Below are positions 26,875-36,171 of a DNA stretch of 64,000 bases, in pieces. This stretch comes from Actinomycetales bacterium (GTDB lineage Bacteria; Actinomycetota; Actinomycetes; Actinomycetales; Cellulomonadaceae): the NCBI GenBank assembly GCA_020444245.1, contig JAHLLI010000011.1:99658-163657 (forward strand), in the 5' to 3' direction. The notes beneath the pieces were generated by a model, which was not told the origin of the DNA, did not search any database, and worked only from the letters and a program-made list of their open reading frames with translations. Made by a program: the position numbers and the translations under genes. The number at the start of each line of letters is the position of its first letter. Within the stretch, counting starts at the first letter, position 1.

Positions 26875-27564
26875 ATGGATGCGCCAGCGCGCGGCTGGGT
26901 GGTGGTCGCCGAGGACGAGCCGGCGATCGCCGACCTGGTGCGGCTGTACCTCGAGCGTGACGGCTTCGGCGTGCACCAGGTCCGCGACGGACGCGACGCG
27001 CTCGCCGCGGTGCGCACCGAGCGCCCGGTCGCCCTGGTCCTGGACATCGGCCTGCCCGGGATGGACGGCGTCGAGGTGTGCCGCACGCTGCGCGCCGCCC
27101 AGGACTGGACCCCGGTGGTGTTCGTCACCGCACGCGACGAGGAGGTGGACCGGGTGCTCGGCCTCGAGCTCGGCGCGGACGACTACGTGACCAAGCCTTT
27201 CAGCCCGCGTGAGCTCGTCGCCCGGGTCCGCGCCGTGCTGCGCCGGACCGCGGGCCCGCAGCGCCAGGTGCTGACGGCCGGCGCGGTGACGGTGGACCGC
27301 GACGCCCGCAGGGTGAGCGTCGACGGCCGACCCGTGGCGCTCACCCCCACGGAGTTCGACCTGCTCGCGCACCTGCTCACCCACCCGGACCGGGTCTACC
27401 CCCGCGAGGAGCTGCTCTCCGCGGTCTGGGGCTACGCCGCTGCCGCCGGCACCCGGACCGTGGACGTGCACGTGGCCCAGCTGCGCGCCAAGCTCGGCCC
27501 GCACGCCCCGATCCGCACGGTGCGCGGGGTCGGCTACGCCGGAGTGACGGGCGCCGACACGTGA
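26875..27564 (+). CDS. OmpR/PhoB-family response regulator
   Basis: 229 residues. The receiver domain has the acidic pair EDE (residues 13-15), phospho-acceptor Asp57 ([13 protein letters not shown]), the conserved Thr (FVTAR) and Lys in DDYVTKPF. The C-terminal winged helix runs from about residue 130 with [20 protein letters not shown] and the [16 protein letters not shown] recognition helix. It overlaps the kinase gene by four bases. Confidence 0.96.
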   Translation: MDAPARGWVVVAEDEPAIADLVRLYLERDGFGVHQVRDGRDALAAVRTERPVALVLDIGLPGMDGVEVCRTLRAAQDWTPVVFVTARDEEVDRVLGLELGADDYVTKPFSPRELVARVRAVLRRTAGPQRQVLTAGAVTVDRDARRVSVDGRPVALTPTEFDLLAHLLTHPDRVYPREELLSAVWGYAAAAGTRTVDVHVAQLRAKLGPHAPIRTVRGVGYAGVTGADT

Positions 27565-28934
27565 GCCGGACCTCGCTGGCGACCCGGGTCGCGGTCGCGA
27601 GCCTGCTGGTCGCGCTGGTCGCCTCGGTGGTCGCGGCCCTGAGCGCCACCCGGGTGCTGGGTCAGCAGAACCGCGAGGCGGCCAGGGCCGCGCTGGCCAC
27701 CGAGGCGGACGCCCTCGCGCTCGCCCTCGCCGACCACCCTGCGGCGCGCTGGGCGTCGGTGGTCGACGGCCTGCGGGCCCCGCTGGCCGAGCAAGGCGTG
27801 GACGTCGTCGCGATCGGACCACGCGGCGCACTGACGGGCCCGGACGCCGCGGTCGAGGCCGTACGCCTGGCCGGCGTCGGCTCGCCGGCGGACGCCTCGC
27901 GCGTGGTCGTGGTCGGCCGCACGGCCAGGCTGGTCGAGGCGAGGGCGGCCGGCGCCGGTGGGGTCGCGCTCGTCCAGACGTACAGCCCCGGGCTGCGCGG
28001 CCCGGCGGCGCGGGCGATCTGGGTCGGCGCGCTCATCGGGCTGGCCGGGGCCGCCGTCGCCGGCGCGGCGCTGTCCGGCGTCGTGAGCCGGCCGCTGCGC
28101 CGGGTCGCGGCGGCCGCGCACCGGCTGCGTGAGGGCCGCCGCGACCTCCGTGTGCCGGTCGAAGGCCCGCGCGAGGTGGCCGACGTCGCGGTGAGCGTCA
28201 ACGAGCTCGCCGCGTCCCTGGAGCGCTCCGAGGGCCGCGAGCGAGCCTTCCTGCACTCGGTCTCCCACGAGCTGCGCACCCCGCTGACCGCTGTGCGGGG
28301 CTACGCCGAGTCCATCGCGGACGGGGTCACGACGGGCGAGGAGGCCCGCCGGGCGGGCGCGACGATCCTGGCCGAGGCGGGCCGGCTGGACCGGCTCGTC
28401 GGGGACCTGCTCGACCTCGCCCGGCTGGGCGCCGACGACTTCCACCTCGACCTCGCCGACGTCGACCTCGCCGCGGTGGTCGACGCCGCCGGCCAGGTCT
28501 GGCAGGGCCACGGCGAACGCTCGGGCGTGCCGGTGACGGTGCGCTCGCCCGAGCGGCTCGTGGTGCGTACCGACCCCGGGCGCGTGCGCCAGGTGATCGA
28601 CGTGCTCGCCGACAACGCCCTACGGGTCACGCCGCCGGGACGGCCCGTGGTGCTCGAGCTCAGCACGTCCGCCGACGGGGCGACCCTCGAGGTGCGGGAC
28701 GCCGGTCCGGGGCTCGCCCCGGAGGACTACCCGGTCGCGTTCGAGCGCGGCGTGCTGCACGAGCGGTACCGCGCCCAGCGCGCCGGGAGCTCGGGCATCG
28801 GGCTCAACCTCGCCGCGGGTCTGGTCACCCGGCTCGGGGGCCGGATCAGCGCGCACCCGGCGCCCGAGGGCGGCGCCGCGTTCCGGGTCGACCTGCCGCG
28901 CACGCCCGCGGCGGGCGCTCAGCTCTCCGGGTAG
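27561..28934 (+). CDS. Sensor histidine kinase
   Basis: 457 residues. TM1 is at about 9-33 and TM2 at about 152-175; between them is an extracytoplasmic domain of some 115 residues with no recognised fold. A HAMP domain follows, then the HisKA domain with H-box FLHSVSHELRTPLT (His236), and a HATPase with N-box DVLADNALRVTPPG, G1 VRDAGPGL and G2 SSGIGLNLA. Partner of the preceding regulator. The two small exported proteins at the head of the operon may be its inputs or targets; stimulus unknown. Confidence 0.95.
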   Translation: MSRTSLATRVAVASLLVALVASVVAALSATRVLGQQNREAARAALATEADALALALADHPAARWASVVDGLRAPLAEQGVDVVAIGPRGALTGPDAAVEAVRLAGVGSPADASRVVVVGRTARLVEARAAGAGGVALVQTYSPGLRGPAARAIWVGALIGLAGAAVAGAALSGVVSRPLRRVAAAAHRLREGRRDLRVPVEGPREVADVAVSVNELAASLERSEGRERAFLHSVSHELRTPLTAVRGYAESIADGVTTGEEARRAGATILAEAGRLDRLVGDLLDLARLGADDFHLDLADVDLAAVVDAAGQVWQGHGERSGVPVTVRSPERLVVRTDPGRVRQVIDVLADNALRVTPPGRPVVLELSTSADGATLEVRDAGPGLAPEDYPVAFERGVLHERYRAQRAGSSGIGLNLAAGLVTRLGGRISAHPAPEGGAAFRVDLPRTPAAGAQLSG

Positions 28935-29131
28935 TCGTCCTCGTCCTCGTCGGCGACCTCCATGGCCTGCTCGACGACGTCCGGCTCGGCAGCCTCGTCG
29001 GCCAGGTCGGGGCGCGATGCGCCGACGTGATCGGCGGCGCGCACGTCGTCCGTCGCCTCACGGGCCTGGTCGGGGTCCGGGGGGACCAGACCGGCGTCGA
29101 CCCAGGTGCTCTCTCCGGGGATCGTGCTCAT
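28919..29131 (-). CDS. Small acidic hypothetical protein
   Basis: 70 residues, strongly acidic with a DEDEDDYPES C-terminus and no hydrophobic segment. It has a strong GGAGGAG ribosome site before ATG, which argues that it is real. Its 3' end overlaps the 3' end of the kinase gene by 16 bases in the opposite direction. Resembles small actinobacterial cytoplasmic hypothetical proteins; function unknown. Confidence 0.7.
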   Translation of the reverse strand: MSTIPGESTWVDAGLVPPDPDQAREATDDVRAADHVGASRPDLADEAAEPDVVEQAMEVADEDEDDYPES

Positions 29132-29210
29132 GGCTCCTCCGTCCGCTCGGTGGCTGACACCACCATCGTGACGCCGACGGACGGCGTGCGCCAGAGCCAG
29201 GGAGCGCGAG

Positions 29211-30149
29211 TCAGCCCGGGAGCACGACCCAGGTCAGGTGGCTCCAGCCGCCGAGCGCGGGACGCGGTCCGGCGCCCTGCCGATCCAGCGCGAGGAGCCG
29301 GCCCGAGGACGGCTCGAAGACCTCCAGGGCGCCGCCCGCGCCCACAGCCACCGCGAGCACCACGTGCCGCGGGACGGCCGTCTGCCAGCCGCCGGAGGAG
29401 TCGCCCCCCGCGTACAGCGGCACGGGCACGCCGCTGCGCACCGCTCCGGCGACCAGGGCCCACAGCGCCGCGACCTCGTCGGGTCGGGTGTCGTCGACCA
29501 TCCGGTGCGTCCAGCGCACCCCGGGGTACCGCGCCACCCGGGCCGCGCCCCACGGCGGGGTGCCCAGCGACCCGGGCCACGGCACCGGACCGAGCGCCCG
29601 CGCGTTGGTCCGGCGCTTGACCACCTGCTGGAGCAGGGCGAACCGCTCGTGAGACGGCCGGTCCGCCAGCAGCGCCGCAGCCCGGTCGGTGGCGCCCGAC
29701 AGCTCGGTCGGACGCGACTGCGGCACCCACCCGGAGGCCAGCCACGCGGCCAGCGCCGGGTCGCCCGTCGCCGCGAGCAGCACGAGGCTCGCCGACCCGC
29801 AGGTCGTCGAGTCGGTCTGCCGTGCGTCGGCCGCGAGCCGGTGCGCCGGATCGGCCACGGCGGCCTGCAGGTCGCCGCCCCACCCGTCCCAGGCGGCGGC
29901 GATCTCGGCGACCGGAGCGAGCCGGCCGGCGCCGGCCAGCGTCCGGGCGAGCACGAGCGCCGCCTCGGGGCGGTCGGCCACCCAGGTGTCGTAGGCGGCA
30001 CGCTCATCGGCCCGCAGGCCCTCGCGCACCCGTGCGGCGCGTTCCACCGCAGGGTCGGCACCGCCCGCGGACGGTCGCAGCCCGTGCAGCGGGTGCACTC
30101 CCAGCAGCCGTTGGACACCGCGCGCGAGCGTGGTCAGCTGCCAGGCCAC
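29211..30149 (-). CDS. Hypothetical protein with C39-like cysteine peptidase pattern
   Basis: 312 residues, no signal peptide. An oxyanion Gln plus Cys region ([16 protein letters not shown]) is followed about 150 residues later by a His (PRHVVLAVAVG) and then EPSSGRLL. This Q-C-H-D/N-type order is that of C39-like papain-fold peptidases or inactive relatives. The GTG start is one base after the deoA stop, so it shares that transcript, but no role in nucleoside use is obvious. Function inferred from motifs only. Confidence 0.7.
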   Translation of the reverse strand: MAWQLTTLARGVQRLLGVHPLHGLRPSAGGADPAVERAARVREGLRADERAAYDTWVADRPEAALVLARTLAGAGRLAPVAEIAAAWDGWGGDLQAAVADPAHRLAADARQTDSTTCGSASLVLLAATGDPALAAWLASGWVPQSRPTELSGATDRAAALLADRPSHERFALLQQVVKRRTNARALGPVPWPGSLGTPPWGAARVARYPGVRWTHRMVDDTRPDEVAALWALVAGAVRSGVPVPLYAGGDSSGGWQTAVPRHVVLAVAVGAGGALEVFEPSSGRLLALDRQGAGPRPALGGWSHLTWVVLPG

Positions 30150-30150
30150 G

Positions 30151-31455
30151 TCAGGTCACCCGGTCCAGCACGATCGGGCGCTCCGGAGGCCGGGATCCGG
30201 CGGGTGCGACGACCACCGCGTCGGCAAGGGCCGCCATGGCCCGTTCGAACCGCTCCGGGGTGTCGGTGTGCAGGGTCATCAGGGGCTCGCCGGCGCGCAC
30301 CTCGGCGCCGGGCTTGGCGTGCAGCTCGACGCCCGCCCCGGCCTGCACCGCGTCCTCCTTGCGCGCCCGACCCGCACCGAGCCGCCAGGCGGCGATCCCC
30401 ACCGCCAGCGCATCGAGGCCCACCAGCACCCCGTCCGCCGGGGCGAGGACCTGCTCGGTGTGCCGGGCGACCGGCAGGGCCGCGTCGGGGTCCCCGCCCT
30501 GAGCGGCGATCATCGCGCGCCAGGCGTCCATCGCGGCACCCGAGGCGAGCAGCTCGGCGGGATCGACGCCGGCGGTGCCCGGCGCCTGGGCGGCCTCGAG
30601 CATCTCGCGGGCCAGGGCCACGGTGAGCTCGACCACGTCGGGCGGCCCGCCGCCCGCCAGCACCTCGACGGACTCACGCACCTCCAGCGCGTTGCCCGCG
30701 GTCAGGCCCAGCGGCGTGGACATGTCCGTGAGCAACGCCCGGGTGCGGACCCCGGCGTCGGTGCCCAGCTCGACCATGGTGCGGGCCAGCTCGCGCGCGG
30801 CGTCGATGTCCTTCATGAAGGCACCCGTGCCGACCTTGACGTCCAGCACCAGGGCACCGGTGCCCTCGGCGATCTTCTTGGACATGATCGAGCTCGCGAT
30901 CAGCGGGATCGCCTCGACGGTCCCGGTCACGTCGCGCAGCGCGTACAGCTTGCGGTCCGCGGGGGCCAGGCCGGAGCCGGCCTGGCAGATCACGGCGCCC
31001 ACCTCGTCGAGCTGGCGCAGCATCTCCTCGTTGGACAGCGCCGCGCGCCAGCCGGAGATGGATTCGAGCTTGTCCAGCGTGCCGCCCGTGTGACCCAGGC
31101 CGCGGCCGGACAGCTGGGGCACCGCGAGCCCGCAGGCCGCGACCAGGGGTGCGAGCGGCAGGGTGATCTTGTCCCCGACGCCACCGGTGGAGTGCTTGTC
31201 CACGGTGGGGCGCGACAGCGAGGAGAAGTCCATCCGCTCCCCGGAGGCGATCATCGCCGAGGTCCACCGCGCGATCTCGGCCCGCTCCATCCCGTTGAGC
31301 AGGATGGCCATCGCCAGGGCGGCCATCTGCTCCTCGGCCACCACCCCGCGGGTGTAGGCGTCGATCACCCAGTCGATCTGGGCGTCGGCCAGCCGACCGC
31401 CGTCCCGCTTCGTCCGGATGACGTCAACCGCATCGAACGCCTCAGCACCGCTCAT
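30151..31455 (-). CDS. deoA: Thymidine phosphorylase
   Basis: 434 residues. It cleaves thymidine/deoxyuridine with phosphate. The signature block KHSTGGVGDKITLPLAPLVAACG (about residue 82) and SGRGLGHTGGTLDKLESI, then KKIAEGTGALVLDVKVGTGAFMKD and the C-terminal pyrimidine phosphorylase domain are complete. The ATG 31455 is chosen (MSGAEAFDAV) over an upstream start, as it matches the family's N-terminus and has GGACGGAG upstream. It follows cdd by 76 bases. Confidence 0.96.
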   Translation of the reverse strand: MSGAEAFDAVDVIRTKRDGGRLADAQIDWVIDAYTRGVVAEEQMAALAMAILLNGMERAEIARWTSAMIASGERMDFSSLSRPTVDKHSTGGVGDKITLPLAPLVAACGLAVPQLSGRGLGHTGGTLDKLESISGWRAALSNEEMLRQLDEVGAVICQAGSGLAPADRKLYALRDVTGTVEAIPLIASSIMSKKIAEGTGALVLDVKVGTGAFMKDIDAARELARTMVELGTDAGVRTRALLTDMSTPLGLTAGNALEVRESVEVLAGGGPPDVVELTVALAREMLEAAQAPGTAGVDPAELLASGAAMDAWRAMIAAQGGDPDAALPVARHTEQVLAPADGVLVGLDALAVGIAAWRLGAGRARKEDAVQAGAGVELHAKPGAEVRAGEPLMTLHTDTPERFERAMAALADAVVVAPAGSRPPERPIVLDRVT

Positions 31456-31531
31456 CGTTCTCCGTCCTCGCCGCTCGGGTGTCGGTGGACCCCCGGCCTG
31501 CTGCACCGGCCGCCGGATGGGCGGCCTGTCC

Positions 31532-31933
31532 TCATCCTCTCTCGACGAGGTCCTGCGGGCCGAAGGCGTCCGGCAGCACCTGGGTCATCGGCCGGATGCC
31601 GGACACGGTGTCCACCAGCAGCTCGGGCCCGCCGTGCTCCCACAGCAGCTGCCGGCACCGCCCGCACGGCATCAGCGCCTCGCCGTGGCCGTCCACGCAG
31701 GTGAACGCCACGAGCCGGCCGCCGCCGGAGACGTGCAGGGCCGAGACCAGCGCGCACTCCGCGCACAGCGTCAGCCCGTAGGACGCGTTCTCCACGTTGC
31801 AGCCCACGATGACGCGCCCGTCGTCGGTCAGCGCCGCGGCGCCGACCGGGAAGTGCGAGTACGGCACGTACGCCCGGGCACTGACCTCCACCGCGGCGGC
31901 ACGCAGCGCGTCCCAGTCGATCGGCGTACCCAT
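31532..31933 (-). CDS. cdd: Cytidine deaminase
   Basis: 133 residues, the size of the homotetrameric class. Zinc site: CAECALVSAL (Cys and catalytic Glu) and PCGRCRQLL (two Cys). YSHFPVGAAAL and CNVENASYGLTLC are also typical. It deaminates (deoxy)cytidine to (deoxy)uridine. A GGGAGGACG ribosome site precedes ATG. Lies between the nucleoside permeases and deoA, in the same transcriptional direction. Confidence 0.97.
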   Translation of the reverse strand: MGTPIDWDALRAAAVEVSARAYVPYSHFPVGAAALTDDGRVIVGCNVENASYGLTLCAECALVSALHVSGGGRLVAFTCVDGHGEALMPCGRCRQLLWEHGGPELLVDTVSGIRPMTQVLPDAFGPQDLVERG

Positions 31934-31993
31934 CCGTCCTCCCTCAGGCCAGCGCGGGCGGCCCGGCCACGGGTGCCGGGCCGCCCGCAGCCG

Positions 31994-33274
31994 TCACTCC
32001 TTGATGTACGGCTGGCCGTCGGCGGCCGGGGCCCGCGACTTCCCCACCAGCCCGGCGACCGCGAGGATCGTCACGACGTACGGCAGCATGAGCATGAACT
32101 GGCTCGGCACCGGCGCGCCGACGATGCTCAGCGCGCCCTGCAGGCTGGACGCCGCGCCGAACAGCAGCGCCGCCATCGCCGCGCGCACGGGGTGCCACTT
32201 GCCGAAGATCACCGCGGCCAGCGCGATGAAGCCCGCGCCCGCCGTCATCTCCTTGCCGAACGAGGACACCGAGACCACCGTGTAGAACGCGCCGCCGATG
32301 CCGACCACGCCGCCCGCAACGAGGATGCCCGCGTACCGCATCCGCTCGACCTTGATGCCGACCGTGTCCGCGGCCTGCGGGTGCTCGCCGACGGCGCGCA
32401 GGCGCAGGCCCCACCGGGTGCGGAACATCACGAACCAGACCACCGGGACCGCGATGTACATGATGTAGACGATCACCGACTGGTGGAACAGGGCAGGGCC
32501 GATCACCGGGATCCCCGACAGCCCTGGGATCGCCCAGGTGCCGAACCGGTTGGTGGAGTTCAGCCGCTCCGCGTCGGGCACCAGCACCTCGGAGTAGAAG
32601 AAGCTCGTCAGACCGATGACCAGCACGTTGAGCACCACGCCGACGATGATCTGGTCGACCCGGTAGGTGATCGCGAACACCCCGAGCACGAGCGCGACCA
32701 GCATCCCGGCACCGATCGCGGCGACGAGGCCGGCGAACGGGCTGTCGGTGAGCGATCCGACGATCGCCGCGGTGAAGGCGCCGGCGAGCAGCTGCGCCTC
32801 GATCGCGATGTTGACCACACCGGCACGCTCGCCGAGCACACCGCCCAGCGCGCCGAACACCAGCGGCACGGCCAGCAGGATCGAGCTGGCCAGCAGCCGG
32901 GACACCGGGAAGTCGGCGCTGCTACCGGCGCCCGACCACGCCAGGAACCCGAAGAGCACGGCCACCGCGAACAGCACCGACAACCAGATCGGGACCTTGC
33001 GCGCCGCCCGGGTGGACAGGTAGGCCCCGACGGAGAGGGCAGCGGCGATCACCACACAGATCCACGCGGTGAGCATCGCCGGCACCGCAGCACTCGGCAG
33101 CATGACGAAGTCGCCGTCGGTCGCGAACCGGAAGTGGGTCAGACCCTCGCGCGGCGCGAGCAGCAGGAGCAGCGCGAAGAGCGCCGTCACGGCGCCGAGC
33201 ACGATCGGCGCCTTGTGCGAGATGACGGTGACGTGGCGGGCCTCGAGGGCCGGTGCCTCGGTCGCGGTGGTCAC
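31994..33274 (-). CDS. Nucleoside ABC transporter permease (BMP/NupQ type)
   Basis: 426 residues with about ten transmembrane helices and the branched-chain/ribose-type permease (BPD_transp_2) core: FGALGGVLGERAGVVNIAIEAQLLAGAF near the middle and GLRLRAVGEHPQAADTVGIKVERMR, the ATPase-contact loop. A 90-residue extra N-terminal hydrophobic region is present before this core. GTG overlaps the upstream permease stop by four bases. Confidence 0.93.
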   Translation of the reverse strand: MTTATEAPALEARHVTVISHKAPIVLGAVTALFALLLLLAPREGLTHFRFATDGDFVMLPSAAVPAMLTAWICVVIAAALSVGAYLSTRAARKVPIWLSVLFAVAVLFGFLAWSGAGSSADFPVSRLLASSILLAVPLVFGALGGVLGERAGVVNIAIEAQLLAGAFTAAIVGSLTDSPFAGLVAAIGAGMLVALVLGVFAITYRVDQIIVGVVLNVLVIGLTSFFYSEVLVPDAERLNSTNRFGTWAIPGLSGIPVIGPALFHQSVIVYIMYIAVPVVWFVMFRTRWGLRLRAVGEHPQAADTVGIKVERMRYAGILVAGGVVGIGGAFYTVVSVSSFGKEMTAGAGFIALAAVIFGKWHPVRAAMAALLFGAASSLQGALSIVGAPVPSQFMLMLPYVVTILAVAGLVGKSRAPAADGQPYIKE

Positions 33275-34536
33275 GCGGCCACCTCCTTGCGCCTGGCGCT
33301 CCGCTTGGGGCGCTTCTTGGGCTTGGCACCCGGCTGAGGCAGCCGGAACACCGCGCGCACCAGCGGGGGCGCGGCGATGAACAGCACGATGAGCGACTGG
33401 ACGACGAGGACGATCTCGATCGGCACGCCCTCGGCGGCCTGCATCAAGGAGCCACCGGCTTTGAAGGCCCCGAACAGGATCGCCGCGAACAGCACGCCCA
33501 CCGGCTGCGAGCCGCCGAGCAGGGCGACGGTGATCGCGTCGAAGCCGATGCCGGCGTCGATGTCGGAGCTGAAGCCCGTGGTCACGGTGCCCAGCACCTG
33601 GGTGACGCCCGCCAGACCCACGAGGGCACCGGCGATGAGCATCACGTAGACGGTGTTCTTCGGCACGTCGATGCCCGCGACCCGCGCGGCGGCGGGGTTC
33701 TCCCCCACGGCCCGGAAGGCGAAGCCCATCGCCGAGCGGTTCAGCAGCCACCACACGAAGGCCACGGCCAGGAGCGCGAACACGAACCCGAGGTGCAGGT
33801 TGTACTGCGACCCGAGCAGGTCCGGCATGATCGCGGTCGACTTCATCGGCGGGGTCTTCGGGTTGGACGAGCCGGGGGCCTGGAGCAGGCCGGGCGTGGC
33901 GAGCAGGTAGCTGATGAGGTAGAAGGCGACGTAGTTGAGCATGATCGTGACGATCACCTCGTGGGCGCCGGTCAGGGCCTTGAGCAGACCCGCGATGCCG
34001 GCCCACAGCGCGCCGGCGAGGATGCCGACCAGCATCGCCAGCAGCATGTGCCACGGCCAGGGCATGTCGAGCCCGAAGCCGATCCAGCCGGCGCCCGCCG
34101 CGGCCGCGAGCATCTGCCCGCGACCACCGATGTTGAACAGGCCCGCGCGGAAGCCGAGCGCGACGCCGAGACCCGCCATGATCAGCGGGGTCGCCATCGT
34201 CAGGCTCTGGGTCAGCGGCCGGATGCCCCCGGCGAAGTCCGTCGCCCGGAAGTCCCACACCGCACCGATGAACAGTGCGTAGTAGGCGCCGCCCACGGCC
34301 GTACCCATCGCGGCGAACGTGTCACCGGGCCGGGAGAAGAAGTACTGCGAGGCCGCCTGCACGCCCGGGTCTGTGACGATGATCATGATCGAACCGGCGA
34401 GTACCGCGAGCACCACGGCGCCCAGCGAGACGAGCCAGCTGCCCGACACGATCCTGGTCATCGCGTCGCGCCAGCGGTTGTCCTCGGCGACGGTGGTCTC
34501 GGCCTTGTCCTCGGACTGAGGTGCGGTGTGGCTCAT
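33271..34536 (-). CDS. Nucleoside ABC transporter permease (BMP/NupP type)
   Basis: 421 residues, about eight or nine transmembrane helices. The LGFRAGLFNIGGRGQMLAAAAGAGW motif and FAFRAVGENPAAARVAGIDVPK loop mark the second permease of BMP-type nucleoside importers. The Lys/Arg-rich C-terminus (PKKRPKRSARRKE) is cytoplasmic. Overlaps the ATPase and the next permease by four bases each, so the three are translated as one unit. Confidence 0.93.
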   Translation of the reverse strand: MSHTAPQSEDKAETTVAEDNRWRDAMTRIVSGSWLVSLGAVVLAVLAGSIMIIVTDPGVQAASQYFFSRPGDTFAAMGTAVGGAYYALFIGAVWDFRATDFAGGIRPLTQSLTMATPLIMAGLGVALGFRAGLFNIGGRGQMLAAAAGAGWIGFGLDMPWPWHMLLAMLVGILAGALWAGIAGLLKALTGAHEVIVTIMLNYVAFYLISYLLATPGLLQAPGSSNPKTPPMKSTAIMPDLLGSQYNLHLGFVFALLAVAFVWWLLNRSAMGFAFRAVGENPAAARVAGIDVPKNTVYVMLIAGALVGLAGVTQVLGTVTTGFSSDIDAGIGFDAITVALLGGSQPVGVLFAAILFGAFKAGGSLMQAAEGVPIEIVLVVQSLIVLFIAAPPLVRAVFRLPQPGAKPKKRPKRSARRKEVAA

Positions 34537-36050
34537 GCCGCCTGGCTCCCCTCGGGTGCGACACCGGCCATCATCAGGCCCAGGACGTCACGCGGCGTGT
34601 CGGACGGCACGATGCCGACCACCCGGCCGCGGTACATCACCAGGATCCGGTCGCCGAGGGCGACCGCCTCGTCCAGCTCGGTGGAGATCACGACCACCGG
34701 TACCCCGGCGTCGCGCGTCGCGACGATCCGCTTGTGGATGAACTCGATCGACCCGACGTCCACGCCGCGAGTGGGTTGCGCGGCCACCAGCAGGCGCAGC
34801 TCACGGGACAGCTCGCGCGCGAGGACCACCTTCTGCTGGTTGCCGCCTGACAGCCGCTCGACCGGCTCGGCGATCCCCTGGGTCCGGATGTCGAACTCCT
34901 CGACCGCCTCGGTGGCGAACGCGTCGCGCGCGCCCAGCTGGAGCGACCCGGCCTTGACGAACGGCGGCCCTTCCCGGCGGTCGAGCATGAGGTTCTCCGC
35001 GACCGTGAACTCCCCGACCAGGCCGTCGGTGCTGCGGTCCTCGGGCACGAAGCCGACCCCTGCGTCGAGCACCTGCTTGACGGTCCGCCCGAGCAGCTCC
35101 TGCCCGGCGAGCCTCACGCTGCCGCTCGACGCCTTCTCGAGCCCGACCAGCGCCTCGGTCAGCTCTGTCTGGCCGTTGCCCTGAACGCCTGCGACCACCA
35201 GGATCTCCCCGCCGCGCACCGTGAAGCTGACGTCGTCGACCACCACGGTGCCGTTGGCGTCGGTGACCTCCAGTCCGCTGACCTCCAGGCCGGTGTCGGC
35301 GTAGGTCGGCGCGTCCTTGTGCACGGTCAGCTCGACGGCGCGGCCCACCATCATCGCGGCGAGCTCGGCGTCCGACTGGTCGGCGCTGGCCTCGCCCACC
35401 ACCGCGCCGCGGCGGATCACGGTGATCCGGTCGGCGACCTCGCGGACCTCGCGCAGCTTGTGCGTGATGAAGACGATCGCGGCGCCCTCGTCGCGCAGCT
35501 GGCGCATGATGCCCATGAACTCGTCGGTCTCCTGCGGCGTAAGCACCGCGGTGGGCTCGTCGAAGATGAGGATCTTCGCGTCCCGCGACAGCGCCTTGAT
35601 GATCTCGACACGCTGCTGGACGCCCACGGGCAGGTCCTCGATGAGGGCGTCCGGGTCGACGTGGAAGCCGAAGCGCTCGGCGATCGCCTTGACCCGGGTG
35701 CGTGCCGCGCCCAGGTCGAGCCGCCCGCCGGGCAACGTGGTCTCGTGGCCGAGCATGACGTTCTCGGCGACCGAGAAGACCGGGATGAGCATGAAGTGCT
35801 GGTGCACCATGCCGATCCCGGCGGCCATGGCGTCACCGGGCCCCCTGAAGTGCTGCACCTCGTCGTCGAGGAGCACCTCGCCCTCGTCGGCCGTGTAGAG
35901 GCCGTACAGGACGTTCATCAGGGTGGACTTCCCTGCGCCGTTCTCTCCGAGGAGGCAGTGGATCTCGCCTGGCTCGACGGTGAGGCTGATGTGGTCGTTG
36001 GCGACCAGTGCGCCGAAGCGCTTGGTGATGCCGCGCAGCTCGAGCTTCAT
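34533..36050 (-). CDS. Nucleoside ABC transporter ATP-binding protein (double ATPase)
   Basis: 505 residues with two tandem ABC ATPase domains, as in sugar/nucleoside importers (NupO/RbsA type). The first has Walker A GENGAGKST and Walker B ILIFDEPTAVLTPQE; the second has a degenerate Walker A (GVQGNGQTELTEAL) and signature LSGGNQQKVVLARELS. Start at MKLELRGITK with a GAGGATCGTGGG site; a longer frame is possible but would start inside the upstream hairpin. Confidence 0.93.
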   Translation of the reverse strand: MKLELRGITKRFGALVANDHISLTVEPGEIHCLLGENGAGKSTLMNVLYGLYTADEGEVLLDDEVQHFRGPGDAMAAGIGMVHQHFMLIPVFSVAENVMLGHETTLPGGRLDLGAARTRVKAIAERFGFHVDPDALIEDLPVGVQQRVEIIKALSRDAKILIFDEPTAVLTPQETDEFMGIMRQLRDEGAAIVFITHKLREVREVADRITVIRRGAVVGEASADQSDAELAAMMVGRAVELTVHKDAPTYADTGLEVSGLEVTDANGTVVVDDVSFTVRGGEILVVAGVQGNGQTELTEALVGLEKASSGSVRLAGQELLGRTVKQVLDAGVGFVPEDRSTDGLVGEFTVAENLMLDRREGPPFVKAGSLQLGARDAFATEAVEEFDIRTQGIAEPVERLSGGNQQKVVLARELSRELRLLVAAQPTRGVDVGSIEFIHKRIVATRDAGVPVVVISTELDEAVALGDRILVMYRGRVVGIVPSDTPRDVLGLMMAGVAPEGSQAA

Positions 36051-36097
36051 CCCACGATCCTCATCGACTGTTGGGGGGCCAAGGAAGCCTACGCGCA

Positions 36098-36145
36098 ACG
36101 ACACGCCCCGGGAGGCACTTGGCGGCGCCTTCCGGGGCGTGTCGT
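36098..36145 (-). terminator. Strong hairpin between the BMP lipoprotein and ATPase genes
   Basis: A 19-bp stem with one mismatch, 36098-36116 paired with 36127-36145, around a 10-base loop. It starts 26 bases after the stop of the substrate-binding protein and ends 47 bases before the ATPase gene. Such hairpins let the binding protein be made in excess over the transporter by partial termination or by protecting the upstream mRNA end. Confidence 0.65.
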
Positions 36146-36171
36146 GTCACGCGGTGCGGCTCACGCCACGG

